A stretch of DNA of 64,000 nt from Capsulimonas corticalis (GCF_003574315.2 NZ_AP025739.1:7006001-7070000); one strand, 5' to 3'; numbered from the stretch's first letter, positions 43,917 to 52,099 are shown. Program-made: numbers and translations. Notes: a model not told the origin generated them from the sequence alone.

Positions 43917-44333
43917 CTATCGATTCCGTTGATACCTCTGCAAGTCAGTGACAACCTTATCGACTACGAATTCACGTAGCTCTTCATCGGCGGCGAGCAG
44001 ATTCTCGGCTTTGAGCACGACAATATCCATGGTTTTACGGAGTTCTTGATGCTCCACCCAAAACATCTGCGGCAGAGAAAGGACGTTTCCCAAAAGATCG
44101 CCGGCATAGTAGTCGCCTTCGGCAAATGGCTCATCAATCAGCAGCATCAACGCCAAGGGAACAAGATAATCCAGGCTGATCTTCTGTCCGATCAAAACGC
44201 GCAAGTTTTCAACGGTGAAATCCTTCAAAGGCACCGTACGCAAGCGATGGCATTCCGTCACAAGATGGCTTGGGTAAGTCGGCTCTCCCCAAACTGTACC
44301 ATCCAAATCTTGTAATGTCGAATTGAGAAACAT
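43917..44333 (-). CDS. CdiI-type contact-dependent inhibition immunity protein
   Basis: The 138-residue protein matches the CdiI_2 immunity family pattern: LQDLDGTVWGEPTYPSHLVTECHRLRTVPL, then DFTVENLRVLIGQKISLDYLVPLALMLLIDEPFAEGDYYAGDLLGNVLSLP and W-x-x-x-x-EL. These proteins neutralise a cognate CDI toxin. No CdiA/CdiB or polymorphic toxin is nearby, so it is an orphan immunity gene, probably protecting against neighbours' toxins. Confidence 0.85.
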   Translation of the reverse strand: MFLNSTLQDLDGTVWGEPTYPSHLVTECHRLRTVPLKDFTVENLRVLIGQKISLDYLVPLALMLLIDEPFAEGDYYAGDLLGNVLSLPQMFWVEHQELRKTMDIVVLKAENLLAADEELREFVVDKVVTDLQRYQRNR

Positions 44334-44377
44334 AGGATTTACCGGATTCCGCGCAGCAGCCCGTCGATTTCAGCATT

Positions 44378-44818
44378 TCAGGCATCATGCCATGAATGCA
44401 AACATTTCGAACATTGACGCGACTGCGGCGTTCGCGCCAGAGCGCCGCATTTTGGACAGAGATTTAAGAGCTTCTGCCCATGCTTCTGCAATAACCGATC
44501 TTTCACTCTCGCAAGGAAGGCGCTGTCTCCGTCTTTAAGCATCTCTTCGATCGCTGGCTGAAGCAGTCGTTTTGCTCGGTTTTCTCCCTTGATGCGCTCA
44601 CGCTTCACGGTAAAACTATAAGCGTATTGCAGCATCGCCAAGTAGTGCGCCGTTGCTCGTTCGTCCTCCGACATTAACTCCCGGCATGTCTGAAAAATGT
44701 GCCATGTCGCCGGCTCGACAGTCATCGTTGCCTCATGCAAAGTTCCCTGACTCGTGTGGCGCAGTCTTAAGAGAAAATTCTTTTCAGCATCGCGTTCATA
44801 TTCGTCCGCTATTTCCAT
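44378..44818 (-). CDS. Hypothetical protein with C-terminal zinc ribbon
   Basis: The 146-residue protein has a helical N-terminal region (VEPATWHIFQTCRELMSEDERATAHYLAMLQYAYSF) and a C-terminal Cys4 ribbon CPKC...CSKC (about 121-142). I do not recognise the whole. The ribbon suggests nucleic-acid or protein binding. It is the first gene of a short minus-strand run with the CdiI-like protein. Confidence 0.6.
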   Translation of the reverse strand: MEIADEYERDAEKNFLLRLRHTSQGTLHEATMTVEPATWHIFQTCRELMSEDERATAHYLAMLQYAYSFTVKRERIKGENRAKRLLQPAIEEMLKDGDSAFLARVKDRLLQKHGQKLLNLCPKCGALARTPQSRQCSKCLHSWHDA

Positions 44819-44856
44819 AAGTCTTCCGTTTTAAAAGCGTCGTCCCTTGACATCCT

Positions 44857-45000
44857 TACCCGCGCGGCAAGCCGCGCAACAACTCCGCCGCCGTCTCCAG
44901 CGTCTCTGGCTTCTTGCAATAGCAAAACCTCACCTTCGTGCGCCCAAACGCCGGATCGCGGTAGAAGCTGCTGCCGGGGATGACGGCGACGCGGCGACGC
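44857..45000 (-). pseudogene. Aminotransferase 3'-end fragment A
   Basis: On the minus strand this reads the last ~48 residues of a class I/II aminotransferase: VIPGSSFYRDPAFG...RFCYCKKPETLET and a stop at 44857-44859. The same ending occurs in fragments B (46129) and C (52432), all on the same strand. Homology breaks at about 45000, where a GC-rich hairpin begins. No 5' part is present. Confidence 0.85.
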
Positions 45001-45029
45001 CCGGCCTTCCCACTGTGGAGGGCCGGGCG
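44998..45029. terminator. Hairpin at the junction of aminotransferase fragment A and acetamidase
   Basis: CGCCCGGCC (44998-45006) pairs with GGCCGGGCG (45021-45029), followed on the plus strand by TTTTTGTT. It lies 7 bp beyond the acetamidase stop (minus strand). The T-run favours termination of plus-strand transcripts; on the minus strand only the stem is available. Confidence 0.6.
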
Positions 45030-45035
45030 TTTTTG

Positions 45036-45992
45036 TTATTGCGGGTTGATGATGAGAGCGTTGTGCGGCAAGACCGCGTGTATCCCTTGCACCCCATTTA
45101 CTATTTGGGTCACTCTCATGTCAACAACCAGACTCGCGAGCGCCAGCGCGTCCCGCCGTTCGAGTCCATACTGTTCCATCATCACTTCTAACATCGCTTC
45201 TAAGGCGTGGAACCCCGCTTCATCTAAATCCTCATGTAAACCAAGGGTAATGAACGCCTCTGGAGTGCGAGCACGGGGCGTCGTTATCCGCAAATCGTCC
45301 CGAATGTTGAACGTGAGTGTGACTCGTTCCATTGGACACTCAATGGCCGTGACACACACTTCCCCGTCCCCTTGCACCGCGTACCCGTCCCCGACAGAGA
45401 ACAAACCACCATCCACGGCAATTGGCAAATACAGAGTGCTTCCCGCCGTCAGTTCCTTGCAGTCCAGATTACCGCCAGTCGTGCGGGGCGGTGAAGTGGA
45501 ATGGAGCCCCGGTTCATCGGGCGGCATCCCCATCACGCCCATGAAGGGACGGAGTTTGACTTCATGCCCATATTGGTTGCGGCCGGTCATGTTGTCTCCG
45601 TCCAGCGCCCAAAGATGCATGATTTCTTCCCCGTCGGCCAAACCTAATCTCTGGTTGACCGGATGAGGCCAGCCGGTCGCAGAAGTCCAACCCCATGCGC
45701 CGACGGATACCTCTTGGATTCCAACTTCCAATGTCATGCCGGGCCGTGCGCCGCGTATGGCAATAGGGCCGCAGAGACAGTGACCATTGTCAGAACCGTC
45801 TGTGCGGCGCGACTCAAACTTGCGCGGCCTTTCGCTGATGTTGGTGGAACGTCGTGGCTCCACGTTCCAGGCAGCATCCAGCGTGCGGTACAGGACCGTA
45901 TCGCCCGGTTCAATGATCAGGACGGGCGCAAAATCACGCGAGAACGCGCCGTGTAAAGTTTCCCGCGTTGGTTCTATCGTGTATGTGGTCAT
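45036..45992 (-). CDS. Acetamidase/formamidase family protein
   Basis: ATG 45992 (AAGGGGACAG upstream) gives 318 residues of the FmdA_AmdA family, which hydrolyses short amides to carboxylate and ammonia. Family features are VLIIEPGDTVLYRTLDA, GPIAIRGARPGMTLEVGI (about 78-95), a core with RPFMGVMGMPPDEPG, GGNLDCKELTAGSTLYLPIAVDGGLFSVGDGYAVQGDGEV, and a C-terminal SLVVDMRVTQIVNGVQGIHAVLP. It appears intact. It is bracketed by aminotransferase fragments A (44857) and B (46129), so it seems to be one cassette in a repeatedly rearranged site. Confidence 0.93.
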   Translation of the reverse strand: MTTYTIEPTRETLHGAFSRDFAPVLIIEPGDTVLYRTLDAAWNVEPRRSTNISERPRKFESRRTDGSDNGHCLCGPIAIRGARPGMTLEVGIQEVSVGAWGWTSATGWPHPVNQRLGLADGEEIMHLWALDGDNMTGRNQYGHEVKLRPFMGVMGMPPDEPGLHSTSPPRTTGGNLDCKELTAGSTLYLPIAVDGGLFSVGDGYAVQGDGEVCVTAIECPMERVTLTFNIRDDLRITTPRARTPEAFITLGLHEDLDEAGFHALEAMLEVMMEQYGLERRDALALASLVVDMRVTQIVNGVQGIHAVLPHNALIINPQ

Positions 45993-46128
45993 TGTTCGGC
46001 TGTCCCCTTCAGCGCGTAAGTTCGCCAAATATCATGGTTATCCACCTAGAACGTGAGACGATCAATCACCCCCGTCCGACAACTCGATTCGTGTCTAAAT
46101 TTATGGGGCCATCATAGTTTCAGACGAA

Positions 46129-46566
46129 TTATCTGCCCCGCAAGCCGCGCAGCAGCCTCGCGGCCGTCTCCAGCGTCTCCGGCTTCTTGCAATAACAAAA
46201 TCTCACCTTAGTACGACCGAGCGTCGGATCGCGGTAGAAGCTGCTGCCGGGGACGACGGCGACGCCGTGTTCTTCGATCAGCCAGTGGGTGAAGGCGATG
46301 TCGTTGTCCCAGTCGAGGCCGGCGATGTCGGTCATGATGTAGTAGGCACCGTGCGGGTCGTAGACGCGGAAGCCGGTTTCGCGCAGGACGTTTGCCAGGA
46401 AGTCGCGCTTTTCTCGGTAGAGGTTGGTGAGGCGAGCGTAGTACTCGTCGGGGAAGGTCAGGGCGAGGGCGGCGCCTTCTTGCAGGGGCGCGGCGGCGCC
46501 GACGGTGAGGAAGTCGTGGACTTTGCGGATGGCGTTGGTGGCTTCGGGCGGCGCGATCAACCAGAT
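46129..46566 (-). pseudogene. Aminotransferase 3'-end fragment B (longest copy)
   Basis: The minus strand encodes ~146 C-terminal residues of a PLP-dependent class I/II aminotransferase: WLIAPPEATNAIRKVHDFLTVG, FPDEYYARLTNLYREKRDF, DPHGAYYIMTDIAG, then PGSSFYRDPTLG and RFCYCKKPETLETAARLL. The lysine-bearing 5' two-thirds are missing. Homology stops at about 46566, just before a TGTACAGTTAAAG motif (46571) that also adjoins fragment C. The upstream ATG in the frame is fortuitous, so no functional enzyme is expected. Confidence 0.88.
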
Positions 46567-46570
46567 GTTA

Positions 46571-46601
46571 TGTACAGTTAAAGAAACGCACGTTGAAGTT
46601 C
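46571..46601. repeat. Junction repeat next to aminotransferase fragment B
   Basis: A 31-bp block starting TGTACAGTTAAAG matches 25 of 31 positions with 52683-52713, which sits in the same place beside fragment C. Its abrupt start against the truncated gene suggests the end of an insertion sequence or the breakpoint of a shared rearrangement. Confidence 0.6.
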
Positions 46602-46847
46602 TACCCCGAGCCACCCTTGACCTCTCATAAGATTAGCAGCCCTGCAGGGAGGACCATCGTTACCAATAATCCTCCCTACGTGGCATACAAATCAAATATT
46701 ACGAAAACGGCAAGTCACAAAGTACATCCTCAATCGACTTTAAATGAAATCTACCCCACTACTAGATCCTTGATTAGAGCATACACAGGGAAATAAGGCT
46801 CAATTTATCTCCTTATGCCAACACGACTAGAATCAAGCTTGCTTATT

Positions 46848-48059
46848 CTAATCCTTCCAAACAAGTAAAAGTAGAGTGTATACATACTCGTTGGACACAC
46901 GCCGGCTTTCTTCCACAATCGTCGATTCATCGTCTATACCCTCACACCACATCTCTGCTGGCCATTCAGCTTTCGACTGACATGGCCATTCTTCATTTGC
47001 AAACAATTGGGAAGCCAATGAATCAGGATGTAGTTGTTTTGGAATGAAGGCTTGAAAGAATGGAGATCTTACCGTCCATTGTATGGCTCCCAACTTCGAC
47101 ACAACGAGTGCACATCCCCAATTCGATGCTCTTACTAACCGGCGAAGAGATGCAAGCAATGAGACTTCATATTCCTCACAGAGCTCATCCGCCGCCGCAA
47201 GCGAGGGAAGCGTCGCGCCAAAGTTACTCGGCAGAAGTGCAGACGGCATCAAGAGCAACGAGCTGAACACATTTGCCTGCATTTCGGCTCCAGCATCGAA
47301 GTCGTCAAGCTGGCTACTACTATCCTTGTAGAGCGCCTGCCCGGAATGAAGCACGGCATGCCCAATCTCATGTCCGAAGGTGAATCGCCGGCGGCGCTCA
47401 TCTAAGACAGATGAGTTCAACAATATGATCCCGGCTTCTCCATTGGTTATAAGACAGCCGTCTAATGGGTCGAGAGGAACGTTTTGAACAATGAGGCAAA
47501 GTCGCTGGGCAAGAACGCTCAGATCTACTGGAGCGCTAAGATCGTCCATCAGGGCGATTGTTTCACCAATTTTTTTCTCTAAGGTGCTTTCCAGAAGCTT
47601 TAAATTTGCCTCATTTGTGTAAAGCAATGCTTTCGATGTTACCGTAAGTCCAGATCCACGGTTCATCACAGCACTGCCTAAAAAAGGTTTTGATGGCGCC
47701 CAGGATGCCGGTCCGAGCGTCGCGATTATCTTTTCGGCTCCATGGACGAAATCTGAGGACATCGTCGCCCACTCAGTACTAATAAGTTCGTTTATTCGGA
47801 GCACTAATCGACGTCTTACCAGCACTTGTGAAATCTTGGCAAGTGTGTCATCCAGGAGCTTATCCGAGATATGATCGTCGCAATGATACGCTACGACATT
47901 CTCAACACCATAGATTGCCTCCATGAGCCCTTCACGTTCGGTCTGAGGACATCGAGCAGCAAACTCATCGGGCTTTGGCGCCATCCGTCCGGAAAGGCGA
48001 CTATCGATATACTCGTCAAGCAGCTGTGCGGCTCGTGTCTCTGGACGTTCTTTACTCAC
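46848..48059 (-). CDS. ImmA/IrrE-type zinc metalloprotease (paired with ECF sigma factor)
   Basis: GTG 48059, with GGCGAGG upstream, gives 403 residues. The metalloprotease motif FTFGHEIGHAVLH lies near residue 230, with the downstream Glu in AEMQANVFSSLLLMP, as in ImmA/IrrE (DUF955) proteases that cleave repressors. The N-terminal ~60 residues (RAAQLLDEYIDSRLSGRMAPKPDEFAARCPQ) resemble segments seen in kinase- or sigma-linked regulators. It follows the ECF sigma gene by 48 bp on the same strand. A role in releasing or degrading a regulator of the divergent ubiquitin-like operon is an inference from position. Confidence 0.82.
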   Translation of the reverse strand: MSKERPETRAAQLLDEYIDSRLSGRMAPKPDEFAARCPQTEREGLMEAIYGVENVVAYHCDDHISDKLLDDTLAKISQVLVRRRLVLRINELISTEWATMSSDFVHGAEKIIATLGPASWAPSKPFLGSAVMNRGSGLTVTSKALLYTNEANLKLLESTLEKKIGETIALMDDLSAPVDLSVLAQRLCLIVQNVPLDPLDGCLITNGEAGIILLNSSVLDERRRRFTFGHEIGHAVLHSGQALYKDSSSQLDDFDAGAEMQANVFSSLLLMPSALLPSNFGATLPSLAAADELCEEYEVSLLASLRRLVRASNWGCALVVSKLGAIQWTVRSPFFQAFIPKQLHPDSLASQLFANEEWPCQSKAEWPAEMWCEGIDDESTIVEESRRVSNEYVYTLLLLVWKD

Positions 48060-48107
48060 AATAATCCTCGCCAATTCACAGTATCAGCGCTTCGCTTGAG
48101 TGCCGTG

Positions 48108-48656
48108 CTATACCCCTTCATCACGGCGCCTCTGATAAGCTTTACGCATTATCCGCTTTTGGAAGCTTTCCGCATCAGCTGGCGTCATCGCAAGGCGCTC
48201 AGCACATTCGCGTACTGATAGGCGCTCCCAAAATCGAAGATGAATGAACTCACGCTCGGCTTCCTCAAGACAAGACACCACCTCATCTACTACAAGACGC
48301 CGATACGCCTCTTCCTGCGGATCATCTTCCGCAGATGGCTCCGGCTGTAGCTCAATATCGTCAGTGCGATGCCGACAATCAGCCCGTACCTGCTCACGCC
48401 AAACATTTCGAGCTATACCACATAGCCACGTGTAAAACGTACTATCGCCACGAAATGTGTCAATCTTCTGTACGGCGCGCAACATTGCGCCAGACAACAC
48501 TTCGTCAACGGTCAGTGGAATATTCGTCAGATCCTTGCAAATAAACCCACGCACCTTGCCCATAAGGATGCGAAACTCCTCCCGGTCCGGTTGGAGTCCC
48601 TCCCTTAATTGAGCTACGACCGCTTCATCCGGATCGGCGTCGCGCATTCTGACCAT
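48108..48656 (-). CDS. ECF RNA polymerase sigma factor
   Basis: The 182-residue protein has sigma region 2 (LTVDEVLSGAMLRAVQKIDTFRGDSTFYTWLCGIARNVWREQVR, about 48-91) and region 4 (VSCLEEAEREFIHLRFWERLSVRECAERLAMTPADAESFQKRIMRKAYQR, about 127-177). It has no extra C-terminal domain or membrane part. It is transcribed away from the ubiquitin-like operon across a 183-bp shared region and is followed by the ImmA/IrrE protease. No classical anti-sigma gene is adjacent, so the protease protein may take that part. Confidence 0.9.
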   Translation of the reverse strand: MVRMRDADPDEAVVAQLREGLQPDREEFRILMGKVRGFICKDLTNIPLTVDEVLSGAMLRAVQKIDTFRGDSTFYTWLCGIARNVWREQVRADCRHRTDDIELQPEPSAEDDPQEEAYRRLVVDEVVSCLEEAEREFIHLRFWERLSVRECAERLAMTPADAESFQKRIMRKAYQRRRDEGV

Positions 48657-48696
48657 GTCGTATTCTGATCCCCAATGATACGGTTCAAGCAGTTAG

Positions 48697-48721
48697 TGGC
48701 AAATAAGGCTTGCTTTTGCCA
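48697..48721. promoter_or_regulatory. Inverted repeat in the divergent region of the Ubl operon
   Basis: TGGCAAA (48697-48703) and TTTGCCA (48715-48721) form a dyad with an 11-bp centre, 41 bp from the sigma-factor start and 118 bp from the ubiquitin-like gene start. It is a candidate operator controlling one or both sides. An A9 run follows directly. Confidence 0.45.
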
Positions 48722-48838
48722 TGAAAAAAAAATTATTGTCACGGCAATTCTGACGATCTGCGATCACTAACTCATGACGGCGAAAAACAACAGCGGGTCA
48801 CCACAGCCGTCAGAAGTGTGATCCAACAGGACATAATT

Positions 48839-49609
48839 ATGACACAAGTAGACACCATTCAGCTTATCCTTCGCGGCGAGGGAATCACCGGAAACCGCTC
48901 TATAACCCCTCTCCTGTCGGCTTTGCTCAAAGATATCATCACTGAAGCGCATATTGATTGTGGCTACAAGCGAAGTGACGATCAAGAACTCTTCGTGTTC
49001 CTTGAGTCTCGGGATGATGAAATTGATGTGCGGGAAATCCTCATCGCCGATCTCGGCATCCGTGACGGCGGCACCGTCTTTGTCCACGGATGTCGCAATA
49101 TCCATGTAACTGTCGATTACAAAGGTCGCCAGCATTCGCAGCATTTCAAGCCGAATGTGCGCGTCGCCGAGCTTCTCCAGTGGGCGATCAAAGCCTTCAA
49201 CCTTCCAGGCGATGAGGAAGCCGCTCTCGCTCAGAGCGAGCATGCTCCACACCTTGATCCGCACCAACATATCGGCCAGATCCACGAAGCGCCCGGATGC
49301 GACCTGAGACTTGTTCTCGTGGCGCATCAGCGGACTGCCCATCATCACGTCCGTGTTCACAATGAAGAAAATGGGAGCAACATTGAGATCCTCGCAACGG
49401 ATGATACAACGATCAATATGGTCATCGCGGAGATGTACGAGAAATTTCATATCACCCCAAAGGACGATGACCGTTTGAGTTGCGAGGCGACCGGGCAAGA
49501 CGTGCTTGTGTTTCGCGCCATGACACTGAAGGAGTATATTGCGGCAGGACAGTGTCATAAACTGGAATGGCTCTTCGTTGGCGGCACCGGAGGCGCACAG
49601 GAATGCTGA
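48839..49609 (+). CDS. Ubiquitin-like modifier protein with Gly-Gly and C-terminal tail (BilA-like)
   Basis: ATG 48839 (CAACAGGAC upstream) gives 256 residues. At least two beta-grasp, ubiquitin-like units can be seen: about 87-157 (NIHVTVDYKGRQHSQHF, then VRVAELLQWAIKAFNL) and about 168-252 (NIEILATDDTTINMVIAEMY...EWLFVGG). Residues 1-85 (LFVFLESRDDEIDV, DLGIRDGGTVFVHGCR) may be a third. The C-terminus is G248-G249-T-G251-G252-AQEC, a di-glycine with a four-residue tail that the downstream JAMM peptidase could remove. First gene of a four-gene overlapping operon encoding E2-, JAMM- and E1-like proteins; the order equals BilA-B-C-D. Confidence 0.82.
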   Translation: MTQVDTIQLILRGEGITGNRSITPLLSALLKDIITEAHIDCGYKRSDDQELFVFLESRDDEIDVREILIADLGIRDGGTVFVHGCRNIHVTVDYKGRQHSQHFKPNVRVAELLQWAIKAFNLPGDEEAALAQSEHAPHLDPHQHIGQIHEAPGCDLRLVLVAHQRTAHHHVRVHNEENGSNIEILATDDTTINMVIAEMYEKFHITPKDDDRLSCEATGQDVLVFRAMTLKEYIAAGQCHKLEWLFVGGTGGAQEC

Positions 49610-50121
49610 GTGAACCGACGCCGGTTGACCCAGAGGTGGCGGCAGCGACATTTAGCCGCCACCTGGACGCTTTTTGGCAAGGGCTTCGCGCAGACCGATC
49701 CGACTGGGAATTATATCGTATTGACGATCTCAATGTAGTAATAAAACTGTACGCCGTCCGAAGCGACGGCGTACGCGAAGACTACTATCTCAAGCTTGGA
49801 GCTAATTTTTACGATTCCTGGCCACCACTCGCCTGGTTCGTCAAGCCCAATGATTGGTCCCAGGCAGATCCTGGATCGCAATGGTGGCCGAAGCTGGCGA
49901 CGACGCCAACTTGGTTCGGCCTGCATGCGAGCTACCCTTACCGAGATGGTTCACAGCGGCCACTCCTCTGCTTCACCCATTGTGCTCAGTACTACCAGAC
50001 TAACCATGCTCCGGAAGAACACACTGTATGGAAGCAAGGTAGGCACACGCTTGCCATGACCGTAAACCGAGTTGCCGAAATTTTGCGCCCCCCTTATTAT
50101 GCCGGGAGATCCGATATATGA
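49603..50121 (+). CDS. E2-like ubiquitin-conjugating fold protein (BilB-like)
   Basis: ATG 49603 overlaps the modifier's stop by 7 bp and gives 172 residues. The pattern fits bacterial E2-like proteins: a central beta region (NVVIKLYAVRS, YYLKLGANFYDSWPPLAWFVKP), then RPLLCFTHCAQYYQTNH (C123 and C127, H135) followed by W143 and a closing helix TLAMTVNRVAEIL with PPYYAGR. C123 is the likely thioester cysteine by position after the beta meander, C127 the alternative. Assignment rests on this pattern and operon position rather than strong identity. Confidence 0.72.
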   Translation: MLSEPTPVDPEVAAATFSRHLDAFWQGLRADRSDWELYRIDDLNVVIKLYAVRSDGVREDYYLKLGANFYDSWPPLAWFVKPNDWSQADPGSQWWPKLATTPTWFGLHASYPYRDGSQRPLLCFTHCAQYYQTNHAPEEHTVWKQGRHTLAMTVNRVAEILRPPYYAGRSDI

Positions 50122-50693
50122 TATATATCTCAGAATCAACCTGGCAGACAATGCTTAAGGAGCTGGCTCGCACGAAGGGCAACGTCGAGCGCGTCGCGTT
50201 CCTTGATGGGCCTCGGCGCGGCGGCATCGGTTTTGTGACGACCGTCACTCTCCCAGATGCTATCCTAGCTCCCGGATCATATGACGTAACGCCAGCAGCA
50301 ATGAGCCAAGCCGGGAAACATCTTCGCCGCTTCCAGATCGAGCGCTTAGCCCAGATACATACGCACGACGGAGATTGGGTTAATCATTCTGGCAAGGACA
50401 GTTCTCAGGCCTACTCACAAATGCCAGGCGCTTTGTCGATCGTGCTGCCACGACATGGGCGTGAGGCTCCTATGCCGAGCGAATCAGGGATACACATCCG
50501 TGAGGAGCATGGATGGCGGCGTCTTGATACCGACGAGGTAGACGCGACGTTTTTGATCATTCCATCAGTTCTCGACTTTCGCAGTCCCGAATCTTTGGCA
50601 TCTGAGGAGACAATCACATGGAGCGAGTATCGAGCCGCCACGAAGGCGATGCTAGCGGGATTCTTTCACCGTTTTCTGAAGTTACCCCGGTAG
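50118..50693 (+). CDS. JAMM/MPN deubiquitinase-like metalloprotease (BilC-like)
   Basis: The 191-residue protein overlaps the E2 stop as ATGA. The complete JAMM zinc motif is present: E24 (VERVAFLDG), H81-x-H83 (QIHTHDGDW) and S91-x-x-D94 (HSGKD), with the canonical ten residues between H83 and D94. Such enzymes cleave after the C-terminal Gly of ubiquitin-like proteins, here probably trimming the AQEC tail of the modifier and/or removing it from targets. The C-terminal ~70 residues form a separate mixed region that also encodes, in another frame, the start of the E1 gene. Confidence 0.88.
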   Translation: MIYISESTWQTMLKELARTKGNVERVAFLDGPRRGGIGFVTTVTLPDAILAPGSYDVTPAAMSQAGKHLRRFQIERLAQIHTHDGDWVNHSGKDSSQAYSQMPGALSIVLPRHGREAPMPSESGIHIREEHGWRRLDTDEVDATFLIIPSVLDFRSPESLASEETITWSEYRAATKAMLAGFFHRFLKLPR

Positions 50694-52099
50694 ATGTTAC
50701 CGTCGAAATTGAGCCTGAGTTTGCTAACCAAGCGAGCGTTCAACACACAGCATGGATGATCGTCAATTTGTTAGCCAGGCTGGAAGGCGTGGTAGCTCGT
50801 GTAGGCATTCTCGCTGACGAGCAGGTGTTCCAAGCCGGACGTATTGTTCCGCTTGGAACGCCATCCACAAACTTCATGGAAGCCCTCCTAAGAGGAGCCG
50901 CAGCAATTGGGGTAGTACCCGTCAGTGACGGCAAGCTGCCAGACAGTGTGTGCATATCAGTAGGACCTGGATCAGCCAATGGAGCGTGGCTCCGAGCACA
51001 TGGAAACGGCTGGACGGGTGGTATAGCTCCAGGTGTATATGAAGGCGCTGCGGATTCACCGCTGCCGTTCGGCCCCTACATTTCTGCATGTATGGCGGTG
51101 GCTGAAGTTTTCAAGCTGGTTCGTATGAGCCCTGAGATGCGAAGCGAGATTCAGCATGTGACTTACAGCGCCTGGGAACACACAGTCGGCGCTGCAACCG
51201 ATAGCGGCCCGTCCGTTATCGGAGACCTCCAAATCGACTGCACATTAGCTGGCGTGGGAGCAGTTGGAAGCGCCTGGCTCCATGCCATCTGGGCGCTCGA
51301 TTGCCTGACCGGGCAAGTCATATTATCCGACAACGACCAGAAAGGCGTTGATGTAACCAACATCAATCGATACAGTTTCTTTGGTAAAACCTCAATAGGC
51401 CAGCCCAAAGCAACGGAAGCTGCTCGCACAGCCTCAGCCTCACCTATCGTTTGGCTTCCGAATGACGTTGGCATCGAGCGTATCTCCGCTCGTCATGGCT
51501 TGCTCGTATCAGCAGTTGATCGGAATTCAGTCCGCCAGGCTATTCAGTGTCTATATCCTGATCGCATTCTATCTGGCTCTACAAACGACCTTCGCGCTGA
51601 AATCATGCGGTGCGGCCCTCCAGGTGTTGGAGCATGCCTAGGGTGCTTTAACCCGTTGGAAACAGCCGCCCCCGATTCCGAGATGCAGGCCCAACTACGA
51701 CAGGATCCGGAGTTAGCCTTAGAGGTATCAAAGAGCCTCCATATCTCAGTAGCTGAAGTTCACGCATGGGCTCAAAATGCAACTTGTGGTGAAACAGGCG
51801 ACCGGATTTTGGGATATTTACGTCATGCCGACGATGGCCCCGATCGCTTCGCAGTCGGATTCGTCTCAGTGATGGCCGGTGCTTTATTGGCGGCAGAAAC
51901 CATTAAAGAACTGCTCCATAGCCCTCTGCCGCTAAACGATATAAGAAATCGCGCAACGTTTCAATTCGTGACGCCGGCCTCGCCTTGGAATGGCTCAAAA
52001 CCCTACCGTAGAGAGGAGCAATGCACGCTATGTGCGCCTGGCACCGACGCACATCGTATCTGGACCAAGCGATTTCAAAGCCACGCCCCCAGAGGTTAA
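50618..52099 (+). CDS. E1-like ThiF-domain activating enzyme (BilD-like)
   Basis: ATG 50618, with TGAGGAGAC upstream, starts 76 bp inside the JAMM gene and gives 493 residues. Residues 1-195 are an N-terminal domain of unknown type. The ThiF/E1 adenylation domain follows: GVGAVGS (212-218), acidic LSDND (236-240), N248/R251 in NINRY, K264 and VSAVDRNSVRQ (297-306). Zinc cysteines pair as CLGC (340-343) and CTLC (469-472). C390 in NATCGETGD is the candidate thioester cysteine. The enzyme would adenylate the modifier's terminal Gly and pass it to the E2-like protein. Confidence 0.9.
   Translation: MERVSSRHEGDASGILSPFSEVTPVDVTVEIEPEFANQASVQHTAWMIVNLLARLEGVVARVGILADEQVFQAGRIVPLGTPSTNFMEALLRGAAAIGVVPVSDGKLPDSVCISVGPGSANGAWLRAHGNGWTGGIAPGVYEGAADSPLPFGPYISACMAVAEVFKLVRMSPEMRSEIQHVTYSAWEHTVGAATDSGPSVIGDLQIDCTLAGVGAVGSAWLHAIWALDCLTGQVILSDNDQKGVDVTNINRYSFFGKTSIGQPKATEAARTASASPIVWLPNDVGIERISARHGLLVSAVDRNSVRQAIQCLYPDRILSGSTNDLRAEIMRCGPPGVGACLGCFNPLETAAPDSEMQAQLRQDPELALEVSKSLHISVAEVHAWAQNATCGETGDRILGYLRHADDGPDRFAVGFVSVMAGALLAAETIKELLHSPLPLNDIRNRATFQFVTPASPWNGSKPYRREEQCTLCAPGTDAHRIWTKRFQSHAPRG

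Noticed and set aside
46129-46614. Functional short aminotransferase
   Set aside because: The PLP lysine region is missing and the first ~15 residues of the frame derive from junction sequence, so it is a remnant.
48767-49651. 294-codon minus-strand frame opposite the ubiquitin-like gene
   Set aside because: The plus strand has the ribosome site, overlaps with E2 and a beta-grasp pattern; the antisense frame covers it almost exactly and has no recognisable feature.
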